This document shows positions 40,223 to 47,549 of a stretch of DNA of 49,237 bases, in pieces (position 1 is the first letter of the stretch; every line of letters begins with the position of its first letter). The position numbers and the translations under genes were made by a program. The DNA is taken from the NCBI GenBank assembly GCA_035995165.1, contig DASYKU010000045.1:1-49237 (forward strand), read 5' to 3'. This DNA is from Mycobacteriales bacterium (GTDB lineage Bacteria; Actinomycetota; Actinomycetes; Mycobacteriales; CADCTP01). Under the pieces are notes generated by a model. That model was not told the DNA's origin, made no database searches, and saw only the letters and a list, made by a program, of their open reading frames with translations.

Positions 40223-41605
40223 TCAGCCGAAGTGGGACCTGGGGATCGAGGCGTGGACGCCGGTGGTGCGGTCGACCACCTGGGAGACGTGGAAGTTCAC
40301 CGCGGCCGACAGGTACGCGTACGCCACCGCGCGGTCCAGTCCGAGGTCGTCCTGCAGGAAGTCCAACGCGTTGACCACGGCCCGCCGCATCGCGATGTTC
40401 AGGTCGTTGACCTGTCCCTGCCGGGCCGCGTCCGGATCGGACAGTCCGATCGGGATCCAGACGTCGCCGGTCTCGCCGAACGGGTAGCCGAACGCGACCG
40501 ACGGCGCGTCGCCCGAGCCCGGCTTGCAGGCGGTCAGCCGGAAGGTGGCCCGGACCGACCCCTCCATCGCGGTCAGCGCGACCTCGCCGTCGCCCATCGC
40601 CAGGTGCGGGTCGCCGGTGTAGAACAACGCGCCCTCGGCGAAGACCGGCAGGTAGAACGTCGAGCCGACGGTGAGCAGGCTGATGTCGATGTTGCCGCCG
40701 CCGAGCGTCGGCGGGATCGAGTTGAGGTTCGGGTCGGTCAGCGTGGGCGCCGGCGCGAACGCGACCCCGGTCATGCCCATGAACGGGTGCAGCGGGAACC
40801 GGACCGACCCGTGCCGGCCGCGCGGCAGCACGCCGACCGCGCCACGCCGGTGCGACTCGACCGGCGTGAACGTCGAGACGTTGCCGTACTCGGTGGGGAT
40901 TGCGGTGGCCCGCCCGTCGGTCGCGATCGGCGGCATCACCTCGGCCAGGGTGATCCCGGGCGGGGCCGAGCCGTCGGCGGCGCGGGCCAGCGCGCCCTTG
41001 CCGTGCCGGCTGGAGACCACGCCGTACGGGACCCGGGGCAGGAAGGACAGCATCTCGATCTTCAGCACGTCGCCGGGCTCGGCGCCGTCCACCTGGATCG
41101 GCCCGGTGACCACGTGCGGGCCGTCGACGTCGAAGTTCCGGGTGGTCCGGTCGTACTCGGCTGCGACCGCGATCGCGTCGGTGAGAACCCGGCTGCGCGG
41201 GACGCCGTGCGAGCCGAAGTAGGCGATCGGGTCGCGGCCCTGGTCCTCCAGGATCCCCTCGTGCGAGACGGTGTCGACCGTGACGGTCTCGCCGGAGCGC
41301 ATCCGCAGCACCGGCGCGCTGCCGAGGGCCGGGACGTAGCCCCAGCGGACCTGGTCCGGCAGCGACGGCAGGTAGTGCCTGCCCGGGATGGGCCCCTGGC
41401 CCGGTTGCAGGACCTCCCGCGGCAGGGCGGTGGACCTGGACCCGGCCGTCCCGGTGGCGGGGGAGCCGGCCGCGGCGGTGCCGGTGGTGGCGGACAGCGC
41501 GGCCGCGCCGCCGCCCACCACCGCGGCCGCGCGCAGGAAGCCGCGGCGGCCGAGACGCTGGGTCAGCAGGGCACGGATGTCGCGCGGACTGGCGGGTGAG
41601 TTCAC
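40223..41605 (-). CDS. Tat-exported acetamidase/formamidase-family protein
   Basis: A 460-residue protein. A twin-arginine signal (GRRGFLRAAAVVGGGAAALS, residues about 18-45) predicts export of a folded enzyme. The FmdA/AmdA fold follows: MRSGETVTVDTVSHEGI, NFDVDGPHVVTGPIQVDGAEPGDVLKIEML, LPRGRHGSVRFPLHPFMG and FYTGDPHLAMGDGEVALTAME, a family hallmark. Members hydrolyse formamide or short amides to ammonia and an acid; the C-terminal RAVAYAYLSAAVNFHVSQVV is typical. The start is GTG at 41605. One GATCGGACAGTCCGATC palindrome lies within it at 40435. Confidence 0.9.
   Translation of the reverse strand: MNSPASPRDIRALLTQRLGRRGFLRAAAVVGGGAAALSATTGTAAAGSPATGTAGSRSTALPREVLQPGQGPIPGRHYLPSLPDQVRWGYVPALGSAPVLRMRSGETVTVDTVSHEGILEDQGRDPIAYFGSHGVPRSRVLTDAIAVAAEYDRTTRNFDVDGPHVVTGPIQVDGAEPGDVLKIEMLSFLPRVPYGVVSSRHGKGALARAADGSAPPGITLAEVMPPIATDGRATAIPTEYGNVSTFTPVESHRRGAVGVLPRGRHGSVRFPLHPFMGMTGVAFAPAPTLTDPNLNSIPPTLGGGNIDISLLTVGSTFYLPVFAEGALFYTGDPHLAMGDGEVALTAMEGSVRATFRLTACKPGSGDAPSVAFGYPFGETGDVWIPIGLSDPDAARQGQVNDLNIAMRRAVVNALDFLQDDLGLDRAVAYAYLSAAVNFHVSQVVDRTTGVHASIPRSHFG
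40435..40451. repeat. perfect 17-bp palindrome centred on GGACAGTCC
   Basis: GATCGGACAGTCCGATC within the formamidase-like gene; on the coding strand GGA CTG TCC GAT encodes Gly-Leu-Ser-Asp, with the rare GGA codon. It represents the left half (GGACTGTCC) of the window-wide word. Confidence 0.7.
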
Positions 41606-41674
41606 TGATCCTCCCGGAATCCGGGCACGAACGGGCAGGCACCCGCACGGCCCGGGCCATCCCCGTGGACGTCT

Positions 41675-41680
41675 GTATAA
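41675..41680 (+). promoter_or_regulatory. isolated -10-like TATAAA
   Basis: TGTATAAAC stands out as an AT island in the 185-bp gap between the divergent formamidase and patatin genes, 111 bp upstream of the patatin ATG. No good -35 element is seen on either strand, so which gene it serves is open. Confidence 0.25.
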
Positions 41681-41790
41681 ACGCGCCGACTTTCGTCCGT
41701 GTTACGGAGGCGTGCCAACGGTGGATCTGTCGTATCCCGCGCCTACGGTGATCGAGGACGGTGACCCACTCGACAAGGACGTGATCGCCC

Positions 41791-42654
41791 ATGACCGAAC
41801 CGCAGGCTTCGTACGGCACCGCGCTCGTCCTGGGCGGCGGCGGGGTCGCCGGTATCGCCTGGGAGCTCGGAATCCTGCGCGGCCTCGCCGACGCCGACCC
41901 CGGGCTGGCCGAGCGGGTCCTCGGCGCCGACGTGGTCATCGGCACGTCGGCCGGCGCCTCAGTCGGGGCCCAGATCACCAGCGGCGTCCCGCTCGACGAG
42001 CTGTACGAGGCCCAGCTGCGGCCGTCGACGTCCGAGATCGAGGTCGACGTCGACGCGGCGAAGCTGTTCGCCGAGTTCGCCACGGCCCAGACCGCTGCCT
42101 CCGACGCGGCCGACGCCGGTCGCCGGATCGGCGCGCTCGCGCTGGCCGCCGACACAGTGACCCCGGCGGTCCGGCTGGCCGCGATCAAGGGCCGGCTCCC
42201 GGTGCCGGTGTGGCCGGACCGGCGCCTGCTGCTCACCACCGTGGACGCCGGGACCGGCGAGCGGACGGTCTTCACCCGGGCGTCCGGGGCCGAGCTGGTC
42301 GACGCCGTCGCCGCCAGCGGCGCGGTCCCCGGCGTCTGGCCGCCGATCGCGATCGGGGACCACCGGTACGTCGACGGTGGGGTCCGCACGATGACCAACG
42401 CCGACCTCGCCGCCGGCGCCGACCGGGTGCTGATCCTGCAGCCGCTGCCGACCCCGTCGCAGCCGTGGGGCGGGGACGAGGCCGACCTGGCCGCGCTCGG
42501 GCCGGCCGCCGTGTACGTGATCAGCCCGGACCAGGCCGCCCTGGAGGCGTTCGGCCCGAACCCGCTCTCCCCCGCCACCCGCGGTCCCGCGGCCCGGGCC
42601 GGTCGCGCCCTCGGCGCCACCCACGCCGCCGCGGTCGCCGCGCTCTGGACCTGA
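41791..42654 (+). CDS. patatin-like phospholipase
   Basis: A 287-residue lipid acyl hydrolase. The oxyanion hole GGGGVAG is at residues 15-21, the nucleophile elbow IGTSAGAS gives Ser53, and the dyad aspartate is Asp195 in HRYVDGGVRT (DGG). It would cleave acyl chains from membrane or other lipids and is predicted cytoplasmic, with no signal peptide. The gene is divergent from the formamidase-like gene and is followed by a repeat-rich noncoding stretch. Confidence 0.92.
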   Translation: MTEPQASYGTALVLGGGGVAGIAWELGILRGLADADPGLAERVLGADVVIGTSAGASVGAQITSGVPLDELYEAQLRPSTSEIEVDVDAAKLFAEFATAQTAASDAADAGRRIGALALAADTVTPAVRLAAIKGRLPVPVWPDRRLLLTTVDAGTGERTVFTRASGAELVDAVAASGAVPGVWPPIAIGDHRYVDGGVRTMTNADLAAGADRVLILQPLPTPSQPWGGDEADLAALGPAAVYVISPDQAALEAFGPNPLSPATRGPAARAGRALGATHAAAVAALWT

Positions 42655-42696
42655 CCGCACCCCCGGTCTGACGACCCGCCTGCCGGCGCCGGGGCC

Positions 42697-42820
42697 GACC
42701 GACCCGCCTGACCGGGCCCGCCCGGCCGACCCGCCCGACCCGCCCGGCCGACCCGCCCGACCCGCCCGGCCGGTCCGCCTGGCGGCCGCGCCGCCGGACC
42801 GACCCGCCTGACCGGGCCCG
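42697..42820. repeat. 24-bp direct repeat flanking a 22-bp tandem duplication
   Basis: An exact 24-bp copy, GACCGACCCGCCTGACCGGG plus CCCG, starts at 42697 and again at 42797, exactly 100 bp apart. Between them a 22-bp unit (GACCCGCCCGACCCGCCCGG plus CC) is duplicated head to tail at 42728-42749 and 42750-42771. The region, part of the 294-bp gap between patatin and STAS genes, has no gene; GACCCGCC is the basic word. Confidence 0.85.
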
Positions 42821-42948
42821 GCTCGGCAAACCCGGCGGCGGCGACCGGGACGACCGAACCGGCGGATCGCGTCATCGCGGGCCTCCGGCGGGGTCCCTTA
42901 CTCAGCTCACCGTCCAGCGGCGGCCGGTGACCTCCCCTCTGGAGTCGC

Positions 42949-43278
42949 GTGTCGTTCTCGGTTCGCAGTGTCCCCGCCGTCGAGCAGACGGTCGTCGAGG
43001 TCCAGGGTGAGGTGGACATCGACACCGCGCCCCGGATGCGCCGGGCCCTCGTGGACGCGGCCGACCGGGGCGTACCGGTCCTGGTGGACCTCGGCGCCGT
43101 GACGTTCATGGACTCCGCCGGCTTCGGCGTGCTCGTCGCCGCGCAGCGGGACGTCGCCGCGGCCGGCACCACGATGCGGCTGCGCGGCGTGTCGGGCCGG
43201 ATCCGCCAGCTGCTGGCGCTGCTCGGCCTGGACGCCGTGTTCACCGTCGACCCGGAGGAACCGATCGAGGTCGCCTGA
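42949..43278 (+). CDS. STAS-domain anti-sigma factor antagonist (second copy)
   Basis: A 109-residue STAS protein: VVEVQGEVDIDTAPRMRRALVDAADRG, VPVLVDLGAVTFMDSAGFGVLVAAQRDVAAAG and a C-terminal helix QLLALLGLDAVFTV. It parallels the first STAS protein closely (EVDID-AP-M, VTFMDS-G) and the two are probably paralogues. Here the motif is MDSAG, with one serine (Ser56) instead of two. The start is GTG at 42949 with GGAG 5 nt upstream. It is followed by the MscS gene on the same strand. Confidence 0.9.
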   Translation: MSFSVRSVPAVEQTVVEVQGEVDIDTAPRMRRALVDAADRGVPVLVDLGAVTFMDSAGFGVLVAAQRDVAAAGTTMRLRGVSGRIRQLLALLGLDAVFTVDPEEPIEVA

Positions 43279-43359
43279 GCGCCTGCTCCCCCGCGCGCCC
43301 ATACTCGCCGCGAGCGGTCGGCGGCCGACCCCGGCCCCGGCCCGGCGGAGGTGATGGGC

Positions 43360-44406
43360 GTGGGATGGGACCCGGTGCAGGCGGCCGTCGCGAGCGCGGC
43401 GGCCCTGGTGGCGACCCTCGTCATCGCCACCGTCGTGCACGTCGTGGTGAGCCGGGCCGGTCGGCGCGACCCGCTGCTGGCGATGCTGTCCGGCCGCGGC
43501 CGGCTGCCGTTCCGGCTGGTCGTGCTCACGGTCGCGCTGCTGCTGGCCCGGCCGGAGCGGGGCGCCGACGCGGACACCACCGACCTGGTCCGGCACAGCC
43601 TGCTGCTGGTGCTCATCGCCGCCGTGGCCTGGCTGTTCGCCCGGGTCGCGCTGGTCGCCCAGGAGGCGACGCTGCGCCGCTACGACCGCTCGGTGCCGGA
43701 CAACTTGCGGGTCCGGCGGCTCTACACCCAGGTCATCGTCGTCCGCCGGGTCGCCGTGGCGGTGGTCTTCGTGGCCGCGTTCGCCGCGATGCTGATCACC
43801 TTCGCCTCGGTCCGGGCGCTCGGCGCCAGCCTGCTGGCCTCGGCCGGCATCCTCAGCGCGGTCGCCGGCCTGGCCGCCCAGACCACGCTCGCGAACGTCA
43901 TCGCCGGCCTGCAGCTCGCCTTCAGCGACGAGCTCCGGCTCGACGACGTGGTGGTGGCCGAGGAGGAGTGGGGCTGGGTCGAGGAGATCACCCTGACCTA
44001 CGTCGTGGTCCACCTCTGGGACGAGCGCCGGCTGGTGCTGCCCACGACGTACTTCACCCAGAAGCCGTTCCAGAACTGGACCCGGCAGGAGGCCCGGGTG
44101 CTCGGCAGCGTCCTGCTGCACGTGGACTTCTCGCTGCCGGTGGAACCCGTACGGGAGGAGCTCCAGCGGGTGCTGGAGTCCTCGCTGTTGTGGGACAGGC
44201 GGGACTGGGTGCTGCAGGTCGTCGACACGACCCCGACGACGATGGTGCTGCGGGCGTTGATGAGCTCCGTGGACGCGCCGACCAGCTGGGACCTGCGCTG
44301 CGAGGTGCGGGAGAAGCTGCTGGCCTTCCTGGCCCGCAGCTACCCCGACCAGCTGCCCCGCCTGCGCGCCGAGCTCGACCCGCCGACCGGCGCGGATCGG
44401 ACCTGA
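43360..44406 (+). CDS. MscS-family mechanosensitive channel
   Basis: A 348-residue membrane protein with about four N-terminal membrane helices (residues 7-30, 46-60, 75-100, 125-150). The pore-lining helix and beta domain follow: ALGASLLASAGILSAVAGLAAQTTLANVIAGLQLAF, then DELRLDDVVVAEEEWGWVEEITLTYVVVHLWDERRLVLPTTYF. It should open under membrane tension to release solutes. GTG at 43360 is preferred because a perfect GGAGG lies 8 nt upstream; the frame also has GTG at 43351 and ATG at 43354, but these overlap or crowd that site. Stop and neighbouring DUF1905 stop are 3 bp apart. Confidence 0.9.
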   Translation: MGWDPVQAAVASAAALVATLVIATVVHVVVSRAGRRDPLLAMLSGRGRLPFRLVVLTVALLLARPERGADADTTDLVRHSLLLVLIAAVAWLFARVALVAQEATLRRYDRSVPDNLRVRRLYTQVIVVRRVAVAVVFVAAFAAMLITFASVRALGASLLASAGILSAVAGLAAQTTLANVIAGLQLAFSDELRLDDVVVAEEEWGWVEEITLTYVVVHLWDERRLVLPTTYFTQKPFQNWTRQEARVLGSVLLHVDFSLPVEPVREELQRVLESSLLWDRRDWVLQVVDTTPTTMVLRALMSSVDAPTSWDLRCEVREKLLAFLARSYPDQLPRLRAELDPPTGADRT

Positions 44407-44409
44407 CGC

Positions 44410-44697
44410 TCAGGCGTCGATGGAGAGGTGCAGCTCGGGGATGTGGCCCTCGTCGAGGTGCTCGCAGCGGCGGACGGAGGCCTTGATCGGCACCACGTAC
44501 CGGCCGTCCTTGGGGTACAGGGACGTCCTCCAGGTGGTCGAGCCGATCGTCACGATGGCCGGGATCATCCCCCAGCCGTAGCTGACCTGTCCGGACACGT
44601 CCTCGATGTCGCGGCAGAGGCCGGCCGGCACGGTGACGTAGTAATACGGCGCGGGCCCGCGCCAGTACCAGATCTCGCCGCTGAACCCGAGCTCCAC
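44410..44697 (-). CDS. DUF1905-domain protein
   Basis: A 95-residue single-domain protein matching DUF1905: FSGEIWYWRGPAPYYYVTVP, then VSYGWGMIPAIVTIGSTTWRTSLYPKDGRYVVPIKASVRR and a closing GHIPELHLSID strand. The family forms a small beta barrel of unknown function, often encoded with or fused to YdeI-like (OmdA) domains. It is divergent from the WYL-domain regulator across 104 bp, which may control it. Confidence 0.85.
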   Translation of the reverse strand: MELGFSGEIWYWRGPAPYYYVTVPAGLCRDIEDVSGQVSYGWGMIPAIVTIGSTTWRTSLYPKDGRYVVPIKASVRRCEHLDEGHIPELHLSIDA

Positions 44698-44801
44698 CTC
44701 AGCTCCGGAGAGGTCGGTGCCGTCGAACCCTGCTCGCCATGCCGGGGAAGACTACTGTCCATTCCGGACGAAGTGCTTCCTGGACCCGGAGTGGATCACG
44801 A

Positions 44802-45794
44802 ATGCCGCCCGACCTGAACCCGACCGCCCGCGCCCTGCTCGCGCTCGAGTCGATCCAGGCCAAGCCCGGCATCACCGGCGACGAGCTGGCCGGCCGGCTC
44901 GGCGTCTCCGACCGCGCCGCCCGCCGGTACGTCGGCATCCTGCGCGACGCCGGCATGCCGGTCGAGTCCGTCACCGGCCCGTACGGCGGCTACCGGATCG
45001 GGCGCGGCGCCCGGGTCCCGCCGCTGATGTTCAGCACGAACGAAGCCCTCGGGCTGGTGATGGCGGTGCTGCAGGGCTGGCACGGCTCGGTCGACTCCGA
45101 CCACCCCGCGGCGACCGCGCTGGCCAAGATCGTGCGGGTGCTGCCCTCCACGGCGGCCGGGCCGGCCGACGCCATGCGCCGGGTGCTGGCCCAGAACCCG
45201 GGCGACGCCGCCGCCAGCCCGGATCCCGGGCTCACCGCCGCGCTCGCGCAGGCCTGCGAGGTCGGCCGCCAGGTCCGGATCCGGTACGGCCGCAGCGAGG
45301 GCCGCAGCTGGGAGATGGTCATCGACCCGTGGGCGGTCGTGGTCCGGCACGGGCGCTGGTACGTGCTGTGCTGGTCGCGCACCGCCGACGCCCGCCGGGT
45401 GCTGCGGCTGGACCGGGTCCTGCGCTGCGAACCGACCGGGGAGACCTACGAACCCCCGGCCGGGCTGGACCCGGTGCGGGAGGTGGAGGAGCACCTGGCC
45501 GACGGGTGGACGTACGAGACCGAGGTGCGGATCGACGCCCCGGCCGAGGTGGTCGCACACTGGGTCCCGCGCACGCTCGGGCGGGTCGAGCCGATCGACG
45601 CGGGCAGCTGCCTGCTGCGCGGCAGCACCAACGAACTCGACTGGTACGCCGGCGCGCTCGCCGCGATCCCGCTGCCGTTCACCGTGCTCGGCTCGAAGGA
45701 GCTCCAGGCCGAGGTCCGCAGACTGGCCGACCGCCTGTCTGCGGCGGTGGCCCCGGCCCGGCCGGCGACGTCGGCGAGTGACTCGACCGCCTAG
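44802..45794 (+). CDS. YafY-type HTH/WYL-domain transcriptional regulator
   Basis: A 330-residue regulator. The N-terminal winged helix reads LLALESIQAKPGITGDELAGRLGVSDRAARRYVGILRDAGMPVESV with PYGGYRI, and the WYL domain (about 140-215) contains YGRSEGRSWEMVIDPWAVVVRHGRWYVLCWSR. A C-terminal WCX-type extension follows (YETEVRIDAPAEVVAHWVP). WYL domains bind nucleic-acid or nucleotide ligands. The start is set at 44802 (MPPDLNPTARALL); the open frame extends 63 bp upstream without family sequence. Its stop shares CTAG with the convergent oxidoreductase gene. Confidence 0.9.
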   Translation: MPPDLNPTARALLALESIQAKPGITGDELAGRLGVSDRAARRYVGILRDAGMPVESVTGPYGGYRIGRGARVPPLMFSTNEALGLVMAVLQGWHGSVDSDHPAATALAKIVRVLPSTAAGPADAMRRVLAQNPGDAAASPDPGLTAALAQACEVGRQVRIRYGRSEGRSWEMVIDPWAVVVRHGRWYVLCWSRTADARRVLRLDRVLRCEPTGETYEPPAGLDPVREVEEHLADGWTYETEVRIDAPAEVVAHWVPRTLGRVEPIDAGSCLLRGSTNELDWYAGALAAIPLPFTVLGSKELQAEVRRLADRLSAAVAPARPATSASDSTA

Positions 45795-46738
45795 TCGGCG
45801 ACCGAGACGACGATCTTGCCGCGGGCCCGCCCGGCCGCGATCGTGTGCAGGCCGTCGATGGCCTGGTCCAGCGACAGGACCGTGGTCACGTCGACCGTGA
45901 GCGAACCGGTCGCGACCTGGTCGGCCAGCCGCGCGAGCAGCTCCCGGGTCACCGCCGCGCTGACGTTGGCGCCGGTGAGCCCGGCGGCCGCGAGCGTCCC
46001 GGGGTCGGCGGCCCCGAGCGCGCTGGCGACCACGCCACCCTCCGCCACCGCGCCCAGCGGCATCGTCCGGGCCGTGTACGCGACGAGGTCGATGAGCGCG
46101 TCCACCCCACCCGGCCGCAGCGCGCGGACCTGCCGGACCAGCGGGGCCAGGGTGTGGTCGAGCACGGTGCCGGCGCCGAGCCGCTTCAGCCGGACCGCGT
46201 CCTCGGCGGTGCCGGTGGCCAGGACCTCGGCCCCGCGGGCGGCGACCAGCTGGATCGCGTACGAGCCGACGCCGCCGCTGGCCCCGTTGACGAGCACGGT
46301 CTGCCCGGGTGCGGGGTCGACAGCCTGGACGGCCGCGATCGCGACGGCCCCGGCCAGCGGGATCGCGGCCGCGGACACGAACGACAGCGCCGGCGGCTTG
46401 ACCACCACGCTGCAGGCCGGCACCAGGGCGTAGTCGGCCAGGGTGCCGGCGTGCAGCGGCGGGGTGAGCGGGACCGTGCCGACGACCTCGTCGCCGACCC
46501 GGACGTGCTCGACCCCGGACCCGACCGCCTCGACCACGCCGGCCACGTCCCGGCCCAGGATCACCGGGTACGCCCGGGGCAGCTGGCGGGCCAGCATCCC
46601 GACGGCGATGACGTTGTCGATGGCGTTGAGCGCGGCCGCCTTGACCCGGACCAGGACGGTGCCGGGGACGACCTCGGGGACAGGGAGGTCCGACAGCTGT
46701 TCGTGGGCACCGATGGCCGGGACGTGCAGTGCTCGCAT
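45791..46738 (-). CDS. zinc-independent MDR-family NADP-dependent oxidoreductase (quinone oxidoreductase-like)
   Basis: A 315-residue medium-chain dehydrogenase. N-terminal GroES-like domain: LVRVKAAALNAIDNVIAVGM, YPVILGRDVAGVVEAVGSGVEHVRVGDEVVG. Rossmann domain: GQTVLVNGASGGVGSYAIQLVAARGAEVLATGTAEDAVRLKRLGA, with the NADP loop NGASGGVG. The zinc ligands of alcohol dehydrogenases are absent, as in QOR-type enzymes that reduce quinones or enones. It is divergent from a TetR gene with palindromes between them, so it is likely the repressor's target. Confidence 0.9.
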   Translation of the reverse strand: MRALHVPAIGAHEQLSDLPVPEVVPGTVLVRVKAAALNAIDNVIAVGMLARQLPRAYPVILGRDVAGVVEAVGSGVEHVRVGDEVVGTVPLTPPLHAGTLADYALVPACSVVVKPPALSFVSAAAIPLAGAVAIAAVQAVDPAPGQTVLVNGASGGVGSYAIQLVAARGAEVLATGTAEDAVRLKRLGAGTVLDHTLAPLVRQVRALRPGGVDALIDLVAYTARTMPLGAVAEGGVVASALGAADPGTLAAAGLTGANVSAAVTRELLARLADQVATGSLTVDVTTVLSLDQAIDGLHTIAAGRARGKIVVSVAD

Positions 46739-46814
46739 GGCTCCCCCGAACGCGTGGGCAGGGCGCTGATGTGGAGAGGGTTGTTCAGATCGAATGGAAG
46801 CACGCGCCGGGGCA

Positions 46815-46855
46815 AGTGGACAACCCACTCCGGTTAAGTGCGTACTGTGTGCACT
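46815..46855. promoter_or_regulatory. two palindromes between TetR and oxidoreductase genes (candidate TetR operators)
   Basis: AGTGG-ACAAC-CCACT (46815-46829) and AGTGC-N9-GCACT (46837-46855) lie in the 117-bp divergent region, with centres about 24 bp apart. The second ends directly at the TetR GTG. The spacing of roughly two helical turns and the position over both promoters fit an autoregulated TetR switch. Confidence 0.5.
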
Positions 46856-47539
46856 GTGAGTGCGCACACGAGCACCCAGGACCGTGCGGCAGCGTTGCCC
46901 CCGGCCGAGCCGCCGGCGTTGCGGGCGGACGCGCGGCGCAACCGGGAGCGGATCGTCGAGGCGGCCCGGGTCGTGTTCGCCGAGGACGGTCTCGGCGCCT
47001 CCCTGAACGAGGTCGCCCGCCGCGCCGGCGTCGGCCTGGCCACCCTGCTGCGCCGGTTCCCCAGCCGGGACCTGCTCGTCGCGGCCGCGCTCGGCGACCG
47101 GATGGGCGACTTCGCCGCGCTGGTCGAGGTCGCGCTGGAGGACCCGGACCCTTGGCACGGCTTCACCGGGCTGGTCGAGCGGGTCTGCGCGCTGCAGGCC
47201 GGCGACCGCGGCTTCACCGAGGTGCTGACCCAGGCGTTCCCGGGCGCGGGCGAGTTCGAGGAGCTCCGGCTGCAGGCCTACCTGCGGACGGTCGAGGTCT
47301 TCGACCGGGCCAAGCGGACCGGGCGGCTGCGGGCGGACTTCTCGCCGCACGACTTCCCGATGGTGCTCATGGCCAACGCGGGCGTGGTCACCGCGACCGC
47401 GGGGCTGGCCCCGACGACCTCGCCCCGGCTCATCGCGTACCTGCTGGAGGCCTTCTCGGCCCCCGCGCCCGGCCCGCTCCCGGCGCCCCCCACCTTCGAG
47501 GAGATGGACGCTGTCCTCACCCGCTTCGACACGCCCTAG
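46856..47539 (+). CDS. TetR-family transcriptional regulator
   Basis: A 227-residue repressor-type regulator. The N-terminal HTH (about 22-70) reads RNRERIVEAARVVFAEDGLGASLNEVARRAGVGLATLLRRFPSRDLLVAAAL, and the C-terminal helices form the ligand pocket (FTEVLTQAFPGAGEFEELRLQAYL). GTG at 46856 (MSAHTSTQDRAA) is preferred; an in-frame GTG at 46838 lies inside the presumed operator. It is divergent from the quinone-oxidoreductase-like gene, a usual arrangement for electrophile- or drug-responsive TetR proteins. The inducer is unknown. Confidence 0.9.
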   Translation: MSAHTSTQDRAAALPPAEPPALRADARRNRERIVEAARVVFAEDGLGASLNEVARRAGVGLATLLRRFPSRDLLVAAALGDRMGDFAALVEVALEDPDPWHGFTGLVERVCALQAGDRGFTEVLTQAFPGAGEFEELRLQAYLRTVEVFDRAKRTGRLRADFSPHDFPMVLMANAGVVTATAGLAPTTSPRLIAYLLEAFSAPAPGPLPAPPTFEEMDAVLTRFDTP

Positions 47540-47549
47540 GCTGGCCCGG

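Noticed and set aside
42697-42820. CRISPR array
   Set aside because: The repeat units are nested, GC-rich and partly tandem without unique spacers, and no cas gene is present.
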